Source: Lentisalinibacter sp035655155
GTDB lineage: Bacteria > Pseudomonadota > Gammaproteobacteria > Steroidobacterales > Woeseiaceae
Reading direction: 5' to 3'
Length of the DNA stretch: 16,317 nucleotides
NCBI GenBank assembly: GCA_035655155.1
Contig: DASRVH010000006.1
Location: 1-16,317 of the forward strand
Of the stretch, positions 6,463 through 13,295 are shown one piece after another. The notes under the pieces are model-generated. The model did no database searches. It saw only the letters and a program-made list of their open reading frames with translations, and was not told the DNA's origin. The position numbers were made by a program, and so were the translations under genes. How positions within the stretch are numbered: position 1 is the first letter of the stretch; every line of letters starts with the position of its first letter.

Positions 6463-7298
6463 GCGAGCCCGTCCTGGTCGAGGTGGCCGACGGCGTGATG
6501 ACCGTCACGCTGAACCGGCCGGACCGGCTGAATGCCTTCAACCCCGCCATGCGCGATGCGCTGATCGAGGCCTATGCGGGGGCCGGCCGGAATGACGACG
6601 TGCGGGTGGTGATCCTGACCGGCGCCGGCCGGGCGTTCTGCGCCGGCGCGGATCTGGAATCGGGAGGCGACACCTTCAACCGGGCCGAACGCAGCGCCGA
6701 GGCGCACCGCGACGGCGGCGGCCGGGTCACGCTGGCCATGTTCGACTGCCCGAAGCCGATCATCGCGGCCATCAACGGGCCGGCGGTGGGCGTGGGCCTG
6801 ACCATGACGCTGCCGGCGGACATCCGGCTGACGGTGCCGGACAACAAGCTTGGCTTCGTCTTCCTCGCCCGCGGCATCGCGCCCGATGCCTGCTCGAGCT
6901 GGTTTCTGCCCCGCATCGTCGGCGTCAGCAAGGCCATGGAGTGGTTCGCCACCGCCCGGGTCTTCGGCACGGAGGAGGCGCGGGAAGCCGGCCTCGTCTC
7001 CGAGGTGCTCGGGCAGGATGCGCTGCTGCCGCGGGCCCGGGAGCTCGCGGCGGAGATCGCGGAGAATACCGGCGCGGTGTCGGTGGCACTGGCGCGGGCG
7101 CTGGTCTGGCGCATGCTCGGGGCGTCCGGGCCGCGCGAGGCACATCTGCTCGAGTCCCGGGCGATCTGGCACATGGGGCAGTCCGCGGATGCAGAGGAGG
7201 GCGTCACGAGTTTTCTGCAGAAACGCAAGCCGCGGTTCCCGCTGCGGGTCTCGGAGGACATGCCGCCGTTCTATCCCTGGTGGCAGGACGAGCATTGA
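6459..7298 (+). CDS. crotonase-family enoyl-CoA hydratase/isomerase, atypical active site
   Basis: A 279-residue crotonase. LNRPDRLNAF (18-27) and CAGADL (61-66) form the first oxyanion half, and NGPAVGVGL (106-114) the second. By alignment to rat enoyl-CoA hydratase, the two catalytic glutamates (E144, E164) correspond to Thr115 and Phe135, so neither is present. Asp143 in GIAPDACSSWFLPR is the remaining acidic candidate, the position used by isomerase-like members and often Glu in near relatives. Classic hydration is therefore doubtful; isomerisation or another CoA chemistry is more likely. It overlaps the kinase gene by 4 bp and is followed after 37 bp by the MaoC-type hydratase, whose presence would supply a true hydratase. 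Confidence 0.92.
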   Translation: MSEPVLVEVADGVMTVTLNRPDRLNAFNPAMRDALIEAYAGAGRNDDVRVVILTGAGRAFCAGADLESGGDTFNRAERSAEAHRDGGGRVTLAMFDCPKPIIAAINGPAVGVGLTMTLPADIRLTVPDNKLGFVFLARGIAPDACSSWFLPRIVGVSKAMEWFATARVFGTEEAREAGLVSEVLGQDALLPRARELAAEIAENTGAVSVALARALVWRMLGASGPREAHLLESRAIWHMGQSADAEEGVTSFLQKRKPRFPLRVSEDMPPFYPWWQDEH

Positions 7299-7335
7299 GC
7301 CGGCCGAGCGGCCGACCACGGAGCGGACTACGGAG

Positions 7336-8199
7336 ATGGCACTGGACTACGACAGACTGATGGCCTGCCGGGCGACGGACGAGCCGGTGGCCTGGACCGA
7401 TCGGGAGACCCTGCTCTATGCCCTGAGCGTCGGCTTCGGCCAGAACCCGACCGACGAGCGCGAGCTCGGCTACGTCTGCGAGCGGCGCTCGCTGAAGACC
7501 GTGCCCACCCTCTCCACCGTGCTCCGGGCCGACGGCTTCGCCGGCTATCTGGACGCAAGCGGCTGGGACTTCTCCCGTGTGCTGCACGGCGAGCAGCGCC
7601 TGGCCCTGCACCGGCCGCTGCCGCCGGCCGGCGAACTCCTGCTGGACTCCCGGGTGACGGCGGCCTACGACAAGGGGGAGGGCAAGGGGGCCATAATCCT
7701 CACCGAGACCGAGGGCCGCCTGGCGCGGGACGACACGGCTCTCTTCACCCTCGGCAATACGATATTCGCCCGCGGCGACGGCGGTTTCGGCGGTCCGGCC
7801 GGCTCGGGCCCGGCGCCACACCCGGAGCCGGAGCGGGAGCCGGATCTTACCTGCGAACTCGCCACGCGGCCGGAACAGGCGCTGCTCTACCGGCTGAACG
7901 GCGACCGCAATCCGCTCCACGCCGATCCGGCGCTCGCCGCCCGGGCCGGTTTCGACCGGCCGATCCTGCACGGTCTGTGCACCTATGGATTCGCCTGCCA
8001 CGCCGTCCTGAAGACGGTGTGCGAGTACGACCACACGCTGATCACAGGCTTCGACGCGCGCTTCTCGGCGCCGGTGTTCCCGGGCGAGCGGATACTCACG
8101 GAGATGTGGCAGGATGGGAATGTGATCTCGTTCCGCTGCCGGGTGCCGGCGCGGGGCGTCACGGTCGTGTCGAACGGGAGATGTACGCTGTCGCTTTGA
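7336..8199 (+). CDS. MaoC-like enoyl-CoA hydratase 2 (double hotdog)
   Basis: A 287-residue double-hotdog protein like the hydratase 2 domain of peroxisomal multifunctional enzyme 2 and its bacterial homologues, which hydrate trans-2-enoyl-CoA to (R)-3-hydroxyacyl-CoA. The N-terminal half (about 10-150) is the degenerate hotdog; the C-terminal half carries the hydratase 2 motif NGDRNPLHADP (188-198) with catalytic Asp190 and His195, then RPILHGLC. A Pro/Glu-rich linker near 150-170 joins the halves. The ATG at 7336 starts at the usual position for the family although GGAG abuts it closely; no better start is in frame nearby. It sits between crotonase and PQQ dehydrogenase in the same operon. 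Chain length or steroid side-chain preference is not readable. Confidence 0.93.
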   Translation: MALDYDRLMACRATDEPVAWTDRETLLYALSVGFGQNPTDERELGYVCERRSLKTVPTLSTVLRADGFAGYLDASGWDFSRVLHGEQRLALHRPLPPAGELLLDSRVTAAYDKGEGKGAIILTETEGRLARDDTALFTLGNTIFARGDGGFGGPAGSGPAPHPEPEREPDLTCELATRPEQALLYRLNGDRNPLHADPALAARAGFDRPILHGLCTYGFACHAVLKTVCEYDHTLITGFDARFSAPVFPGERILTEMWQDGNVISFRCRVPARGVTVVSNGRCTLSL

Positions 8200-8214
8200 G
8201 GGGGTAGATAGCTG

Positions 8215-10416
8215 ATGGATCGGTTGAATTCGGGCCGGGCGCCGCTATTCCTGGCGCTCCTCGCCATGGTGCCGCCGCCGGCCGTTGCCGCGGCAATGGA
8301 CGAGCAGACGCGGGAGTCGCTGCAGCGCGTCGCCGGCGAGCGCATCGTCGAGGCCGACGGCGAACCGGGCAACTGGCTCACCCACGGCCGGACCTACAGC
8401 GAGCAGCGCTTCAGCCCGCTGGCCCAGGTGGATACGGAAAACGTGGACGCGCTGGGACTCGCCTGGTCCTTCGAGCTGCCGACGCGGCGCGGTCAGGAGG
8501 CCACGCCGATCGTGGTCGACGGCGTGATGTACGTCACCGGCTCCTGGAGCATGGTCTTCGCGCTGAATGCGCGCACCGGCGAGAAGCTCTGGAGCCACGA
8601 CCCGCGGGTGCCGCGGGCCACCGGCCGCAACGCCTGCTGCGACGCCGTGAACCGTGGCGTCGCGGTGTGGGAGGGCAAGATCTTTTTCGGCACGCTGGAC
8701 GGTCGTCTGGTTGCACTGGACGCGGTCACCGGCGAGAAGCTCTGGGAGCGGGTCACCGTCGACCAGTCCCAGCCCTACACCATCACCGGCGCGCCGCGGG
8801 TGGTGAAGAACAAGGTGCTGATCGGCAACGGCGGCGGCGAGTACGGCGTGCGCGGCTACCTGAGCGCGTACGATCCGGACACGGGCGAGATGATCTGGCG
8901 GTTCTACACGGTGCCGGGCAATCCGGCCGACGGCTTCGAGAACGAGGTCATGGCCATGGCGGCCGAGACCTGGAACGGCGAGTGGTGGAAGCTCGGCGGC
9001 GGCGGCACCGTGTGGGACTCCATGGCCTACGACCCGGAACTGGACCTGCTCTACGTGGGCGTGGGCAACGGTTCGCCGTGGAACCAGGCGCAGCGCAGCC
9101 CGGGCGGCGGCGACAACCTGTTCCTGTCCTCCATCGTGGCGCTGCGCCCGGATACCGGGGAGTACGTCTGGCACTACCAGACGACGCCCGGAGAGACCTG
9201 GGATTACACCGCGACCCAGCACATGATCCTGGCCGACATCGAAATGGGCGGCGAGACCGTGCCGGTGATCATGCAGGCACCCAAGAACGGTTTCTTCTAC
9301 GTGCTGGACCGCCGCGACGGCCGCTTCATCAGTGCCGAGAATTTCGTGCGCATCAACTGGGCCACCCATGTGGACCCGGAGACCGGCCGGCCGGTGGAGA
9401 CGCCGGACGCACGCTATTCTGACGAGCCCCGGCTGACCTTCCCGTCGCCGTCGGGCGCCCACAACTGGCAGCCGATGTCGTACAGCCCGCAGACCGGTCT
9501 GGTCTACATTCCGGCGATGGATGCACCCGCCACCTATGTCGCCGACCCCGATTCGCCCCGCGCCTCGACCTACTGGCAGACCGGCACCGACATGGCGAAA
9601 GGCACCACACCGATGCAGCTCGGCCCCGACATCGAGCGCAGCATGTATCAGCAGCTGGTGAAGGCGTCCCTGCTGGCCTGGGACCCGGTGCGCCAGGAAG
9701 CCGCCTGGCGGGTGCCCCACGAACACCCCTGGAACGGCGGCACCCTCGCCACGGCGGGCGGTCTCGTCTTTCAGGGCGACGCCATGGGGTTTTTCAGCGC
9801 CTACCGGGCGGCGGACGGCGAGCGGCTCTGGCAGGCGCCGGCAAACAACGGCATCGTGGCGGCGCCAGTCAGCTACGAGGTGGACGGCGAGCAGTATGTC
9901 GCGGTACTGGCTGGCTGGGGAGGCTCCATGGCGTTGTACGGTGGTGCGATGAACGACGATGCCGTCGGCGGTGCCACGGGCCGGATGCTCGCCTACCGGC
10001 TGGATGCAGCGGGAAACCCTCCGCCCGGCCCGGTGTCCCTGGCAGAGATGCCCGAGCCGCCGGCGCTCGACGCGAGCGACGAGACGCTGGAGCGTGGCTT
10101 CGATCAGTACGCCCGTCATTGCTCCGTCTGTCATGGCATCCGTGTGATCGGTGGCGGCCTGATCCCCGACCTGCGCTACCTGACGCCCGACCGGCACGAG
10201 ATCTTCGGCCGGATCGTGGGCGAGGGACTGCTGGCGGGGGCCGGCATGCCCAGCTTCGAGAACCGTCTGAGCGCCGAGGACATCGAGGCCATCCAAGCCT
10301 ATGTCGTCTTCGAGTCGCAGCGCGAGTGGGAACGCCAGAACGACTGGGGCTGGTGGCGGGCCGTGAAGGAGACCGCGGCGGATGCCGCCGCCTGGGTGCT
10401 GCTGAAGCTGCAGTGA
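8215..10416 (+). CDS. PQQ-dependent quinohaemoprotein alcohol dehydrogenase
   Basis: A 733-residue periplasmic type II quinohaemoprotein alcohol dehydrogenase. A signal peptide (about 1-27, cut after AVAAA) leads an eight-bladed PQQ propeller (about 35-590) and a C-terminal cytochrome c domain. Adjacent Cys141-Cys142 form the vicinal disulfide typical of the family. Probable metal ligands are Glu209 (GNGGGEYG), Asn285 (VGVGNG) and the catalytic base Asp330 (ETWDYTATQ). Two residues after Asp330 is Thr332, not the Asp of lanthanide-dependent enzymes, so calcium is predicted. Haem binding is CSVCH (636-640) with axial Met678 (AGMPSF). It oxidises alcohols to aldehydes and passes electrons to cytochromes. 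It closes the operon, 15 bp after the hydratase, and its stop is 4 bp from the convergent YceI-like gene. No pqq biosynthesis genes are present. Confidence 0.95.
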   Translation: MDRLNSGRAPLFLALLAMVPPPAVAAAMDEQTRESLQRVAGERIVEADGEPGNWLTHGRTYSEQRFSPLAQVDTENVDALGLAWSFELPTRRGQEATPIVVDGVMYVTGSWSMVFALNARTGEKLWSHDPRVPRATGRNACCDAVNRGVAVWEGKIFFGTLDGRLVALDAVTGEKLWERVTVDQSQPYTITGAPRVVKNKVLIGNGGGEYGVRGYLSAYDPDTGEMIWRFYTVPGNPADGFENEVMAMAAETWNGEWWKLGGGGTVWDSMAYDPELDLLYVGVGNGSPWNQAQRSPGGGDNLFLSSIVALRPDTGEYVWHYQTTPGETWDYTATQHMILADIEMGGETVPVIMQAPKNGFFYVLDRRDGRFISAENFVRINWATHVDPETGRPVETPDARYSDEPRLTFPSPSGAHNWQPMSYSPQTGLVYIPAMDAPATYVADPDSPRASTYWQTGTDMAKGTTPMQLGPDIERSMYQQLVKASLLAWDPVRQEAAWRVPHEHPWNGGTLATAGGLVFQGDAMGFFSAYRAADGERLWQAPANNGIVAAPVSYEVDGEQYVAVLAGWGGSMALYGGAMNDDAVGGATGRMLAYRLDAAGNPPPGPVSLAEMPEPPALDASDETLERGFDQYARHCSVCHGIRVIGGGLIPDLRYLTPDRHEIFGRIVGEGLLAGAGMPSFENRLSAEDIEAIQAYVVFESQREWERQNDWGWWRAVKETAADAAAWVLLKLQ

Positions 10417-10420
10417 CGGC

Positions 10421-11167
10421 TCAGCGCCGGCGCGCCACCACCCGGTAGCGCACGCCGATATCCTCGGCCACGGAGAGCGCGCCGCCCATCACGCTGAACG
10501 GCTCGAGGCCGAGCGCGGCATGACTGACCGTGGTTTCGCCGCTGGCCACCAGCCGGCCCTCGTCGACTCGCAACTGCACCGGGAAGTCCACCAGCCGGCG
10601 CCGGCCGCGGATCGTCAGCGCCACCGTCACCGTCAGTGCCTCGCCGCTGCCCTCGACCGCCACCAGTTCGGCAATTATTTCCGGATGGCGGGCCGCATCC
10701 AGCACCGACTCGCCGAGCATGTTGCGGCGGGTGGCCTCGACGTCCTCGGGCGGAATTTCGCCCGGGAAGTCGTCACCGGCGGCCTCGCGCAACGCGGGTT
10801 CGTCGACGGTCAGCTCCGCCACCGGCAGGCTGATCCGGAACCCCGAGCGGCCCTGCCGGTCCCGGTACCAGATACTGCCTTGCAGATCCCGGCTGGCGAC
10901 CACGTGGTTGTGGCCCAGCCGGGCCAGCGGCCCGGCGCGGTAGACGTGGAGCTGCAGCAGGGAGGCCTCCGTGTCGATCCGGTATTCGGTGGCCGTCGCG
11001 CGGTCCACTTCGGCTGCGCGGCTCTTCTCCGCGGTCGGAGTCGGCTCGACCGGCGCCCTGCCGGCGCAGGCGGCCAGCAGCACCAGCGCGGCCGTCGCGG
11101 CGACAGCCGCAGACAGTCTCGGGCGCGGGGTTTCCGTGCCGTAAATGGTGCGGTCGAGCTCTGGCAT
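10421..11167 (-). CDS. YceI-like domain lipoprotein
   Basis: A 248-residue exported protein. The hydrophobic stretch at about 20-33 ends in LAAC with Cys34 as lipobox cysteine, so a lipoprotein is predicted. The mature part begins with a charged and Pro-rich linker and then resembles the YceI lipocalin-like fold: YRIDTEASLLQLHVYRAGPLARLGHNHVV, alternating beta strands, and a C-terminal FSVMGGALSVAEDIGVRYRV. YceI proteins bind isoprenoid or fatty amphiphilic molecules in the periplasm; a lipid or quinone ligand here is only a family inference. The ATG at 11167 has GGGAGG six bases upstream. It is convergent with the PQQ dehydrogenase (4-bp gap) and divergent from the second crotonase. Confidence 0.8.
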   Translation of the reverse strand: MPELDRTIYGTETPRPRLSAAVAATAALVLLAACAGRAPVEPTPTAEKSRAAEVDRATATEYRIDTEASLLQLHVYRAGPLARLGHNHVVASRDLQGSIWYRDRQGRSGFRISLPVAELTVDEPALREAAGDDFPGEIPPEDVEATRRNMLGESVLDAARHPEIIAELVAVEGSGEALTVTVALTIRGRRRLVDFPVQLRVDEGRLVASGETTVSHAALGLEPFSVMGGALSVAEDIGVRYRVVARRR

Positions 11168-11221
11168 CGCTATCCTCCCGTGCGTGGATCGATGTTAACA
11201 GTCGCGGAGACGGAGCCGGAT

Positions 11222-12028
11222 ATGAGTGAACGCGTGACCATCCAGGTCAGGGACCACGTGGCGGAGGTGGCGCTGAACCGCCCCGAGAAGTACAACGCGC
11301 TGGACCGGGAGATGTTCGAGGCCATCATCGAGGCCGGCGAGTCGCTGGCCGGCCGTAAGGACGTGCGTGCGGTGGTGCTCCGGGGCGAGGGCGGCAACTT
11401 CTCCGCGGGCATCGATACCTCCACCTTCACGCAGCCCCAGGAGGGAGGGCCCGGCTTCGCCGCCGAAGCCATGCAGCCGCGCGGCGATACGCCGGCCAAC
11501 CAGTTCCAGAGCCCGGCCTGGGTCTGGAAGGCGCTGCCGGTGCCGGTAATCGCGGCGCTCGAGGGCGTGGTCTTCGGCGGCGGACTGCAGATCGCGCTAG
11601 GAGCCGACCTCCGCTATGCCGCCCCGGACGCCCGTCTTTCCGTCATGGAGATCAAGTGGGGGCTGATCCCGGACATGGGCCTCACGCATACGCTGCGCGG
11701 CATCATGCCGCTGGACCGACTCAAGGAACTGACCTACAGCGGGCGCATCGTGGACGGCAGACAGGCCGCCGAACTCGGCCTGGTGACCGCCGTGAAGTCC
11801 GACCCCCTGGAGGCCGCCCGCGGCCTCGCCGCCGAGATCGCCAACCGTTCGCCGGACGCGATCCGCGCCAGCAAACGCCTGCTGGAAGAGGTGTTCGCGG
11901 GCGATGGCGCCACGGGACTCGCCCTGGAGGCGGAGCTTCAGTCCGGGCTGATGCTGCAGCCAAACCAGATCGAGGCCGTGATGGCCAACATGGAGAAGCG
12001 CTCGCCGCGATTCCGCGACCCGGGGTGA
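11222..12028 (+). CDS. crotonase-family enoyl-CoA hydratase/isomerase
   Basis: A 268-residue crotonase. NRPEKYNALD (19-28) and FSAGID (60-65) give the first oxyanion half, and FGGGLQIALGAD (118-129) the second. Against rat hydratase, E144 is replaced by Gln123 while E164 is kept as Glu143; Asp151 lies eight residues on (VMEIKWGLIPD), the same Glu/Asp spacing as in dienoyl-CoA isomerase ECH1. An isomerase-type reaction is thus as likely as hydration. ATG 11222 is preferred because GGAG (11212-11215) lies 6 bases before it; an in-frame ATG at 11192 would add ten residues but has no ribosome site. It is a single-gene unit, divergent from the YceI-like gene and convergent with the DUF1330-like gene. 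Confidence 0.93.
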   Translation: MSERVTIQVRDHVAEVALNRPEKYNALDREMFEAIIEAGESLAGRKDVRAVVLRGEGGNFSAGIDTSTFTQPQEGGPGFAAEAMQPRGDTPANQFQSPAWVWKALPVPVIAALEGVVFGGGLQIALGADLRYAAPDARLSVMEIKWGLIPDMGLTHTLRGIMPLDRLKELTYSGRIVDGRQAAELGLVTAVKSDPLEAARGLAAEIANRSPDAIRASKRLLEEVFAGDGATGLALEAELQSGLMLQPNQIEAVMANMEKRSPRFRDPG

Positions 12029-12045
12029 GGCCCGGCCGGCGCGGC

Positions 12046-12402
12046 TCAGAAGCCGCTCTTGCCCCATTCGATATGGCCGGGGACCGGCAGTTCCTCGAAC
12101 AGGCCCACGGTGAAACGGCCCGCGCCGGCGCGCAGCGGCTTGATCTCGTTCTGGTATTTGTCCGAATTCCAGAACGCCCGGGCCTGTTCGGCGGAGGGAA
12201 AGCGGGCCAGCACCAGTCCCTGATGGGAGGGCCATTCCTCCTCCAGCATCTCCACCGGCTTGCCGATGGCCGCGTAGTAGCCCTGATGCTGCTCGTACAG
12301 CAGGGATTCCGCCAGGGCCTCGGTGTAGGCCTTCATCTTCTGCGGGTCGGTAATCTCGCCGATCACCACCATGAATACCGGTTGCGATGCATGTTGGGTC
12401 AT
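12046..12402 (-). CDS. DUF1330-like dimeric alpha-beta barrel protein
   Basis: A 118-residue cytosolic protein with the pattern of DUF1330: FMVVIGEITDPQKMKAY at the start, YYAAIGKPVEMLEEEW in the middle and LVLARFPSAEQARAFWNSDKY followed by a conserved end of the barrel strand. Members adopt the ferredoxin-like dimeric alpha-beta barrel; no reaction is established for most. The start is placed at ATG 12402, where the family homology begins, rather than 24 codons upstream in an Arg-rich stretch. It converges on the crotonase gene with 17 bp between stops. Function unknown. Confidence 0.85.
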   Translation of the reverse strand: MTQHASQPVFMVVIGEITDPQKMKAYTEALAESLLYEQHQGYYAAIGKPVEMLEEEWPSHQGLVLARFPSAEQARAFWNSDKYQNEIKPLRAGAGRFTVGLFEELPVPGHIEWGKSGF

Positions 12403-12411
12403 AATTAAGCT

Positions 12412-12440
12412 ACTTTGTCGCAGCAGGGAGCGGGTGACAA
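12412..12440 (-). promoter_or_regulatory. weak candidate promoter for the DUF1330-like gene
   Basis: On the minus strand TTGTCA (12435-12440, 5 of 6 to the -35 consensus) is followed after 17 bases by CAAAGT (12412-12417, 3 of 6 to the -10 consensus). The start of transcription would fall within about ten bases of the ATG at 12402, giving an almost leaderless message, which would agree with the lack of a clear ribosome site there. Confidence 0.3.
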
Positions 12441-12500
12441 GTCCTCGGATACGCCCCCGTCGTCGCCGCGACACGGAATGAAGGAGAGGGGGAGCACGCC

Positions 12501-13271
12501 ATGACGGCTACGAGATTCCCGGTGCCGACCGTACGCATGCCGGCACGACGAGCATTGCCGTGCCTGGTCCTGGGGGCCGCACTGGCCTTCTGGACCCTGG
12601 CTTTCTGGACCCTGGCCGCCGCCGCCCAGGAGCGCTTCCCCGGCAGCGCCCCCAGCAGCCGCACGGTGAAGATCCAGCAGAAGGCGGAACGGGCCTACCA
12701 GGAAGGCGATTACGAGCGGGCCTTCAGGATCTGGCGCAAGGACCTCGTCGAGATCGGCGACAAGTACGCCCAATACATGGTCGGCTATCTCTACCTGACC
12801 GGGCAGGGCACCGAACGCGACGCGACCAAGGCCTACGCCTGGTACCGGCTCGCCGCGGAACGGGGCCATGACGAGCTGGTGAGGGTCATGGAGGAGCTGG
12901 AGCCCCGGCTCACGCCCGCCGAGCTCGACGCCGGCATGGCCGAGTACGAGCGCCTCTCCGGCAAATACGGCGACCGCAAGCTGGTCCGGCGCCTGATCCG
13001 CATCGACGAGCTGCGGCTGAAGAAGCGTACCGGTCGCGTCGGCGCATCGGTCGGCGCGCCGATGACGGTGGTCCTGCGCAACGGCCGTTCCGTCGATGCC
13101 ACGCGCTATTACGCCGCCATCGAGGAACGGCTGCAGCGCCGCTACCAGTACCTGCAGGGCTACGTCGAGTTCGGCGAGCTGGAGACGCTGCCGGACGAGC
13201 TGGACCAGGACCTGGCGGAAGACGAACACGACGCGGGCGGCACCGCGGAAGAGACCGGGACGGCGGACTAG
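12501..13271 (+). CDS. secreted Sel1-like repeat protein
   Basis: A 256-residue exported protein. A basic N-terminus and hydrophobic core (about 18-42) form a signal peptide with likely cleavage after AAAA before QERF. Residues 57-86 look like a TPR-type helix pair (KAERAYQEGDYERAFRIW), and 89-124 form a Sel1-like repeat (YMVGYLYLTGQGTERDATKA, then YAWYRLAAERGH). The rest is charged, predicted helical, with an acidic tail rich in Glu and Asp. Sel1/TPR proteins act as scaffolds, often in the periplasm; the partner is unknown. GGAG (12491-12494) lies 6 bases before the ATG. It stands alone between a divergent DUF1330-like gene and a convergent outer-membrane gene. Confidence 0.85.
   Translation: MTATRFPVPTVRMPARRALPCLVLGAALAFWTLAFWTLAAAAQERFPGSAPSSRTVKIQQKAERAYQEGDYERAFRIWRKDLVEIGDKYAQYMVGYLYLTGQGTERDATKAYAWYRLAAERGHDELVRVMEELEPRLTPAELDAGMAEYERLSGKYGDRKLVRRLIRIDELRLKKRTGRVGASVGAPMTVVLRNGRSVDATRYYAAIEERLQRRYQYLQGYVEFGELETLPDELDQDLAEDEHDAGGTAEETGTAD
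12588..12617 (+). repeat. 15-bp tandem duplication inside a signal-peptide coding region
   Basis: Two adjacent copies of TTCTGGACCCTGGCY (12588-12602 and 12603-12617) differ only in the last base. Each encodes FWTLA, so the signal-peptide core of the Sel1 protein reads FWTLAFWTLA. The duplication keeps frame and lengthens the hydrophobic core by five residues. Confidence 0.9.
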
Positions 13272-13275
13272 AGTC

Positions 13276-13292
13276 CGCCCGCCGCGCGGGTG
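13276..13292. terminator. possible bidirectional stem-loop between convergent genes
   Basis: CCCGC (13278-13282) pairs with GCGGG (13286-13290) around CGC, and a G-T and a C-G pair extend it. It occupies most of the 24-bp gap between the stops of the Sel1 gene and the MipA/OmpV-like gene. No T-run follows on either side, so termination is only a guess from position. Confidence 0.3.
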
Positions 13293-13295
13293 CTC

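Noticed and set aside
8245..10296. Long open frame antisense to the PQQ dehydrogenase
   Set aside because: High GC removes stops on the opposite strand; the translation is His/Arg/Gly-rich with no motif, while the sense frame has complete PQQ and haem motifs.
11192..11221. Upstream in-frame ATG for the second crotonase
   Set aside because: No ribosome site precedes it, whereas GGAG lies 6 bases before ATG 11222, where family homology begins.
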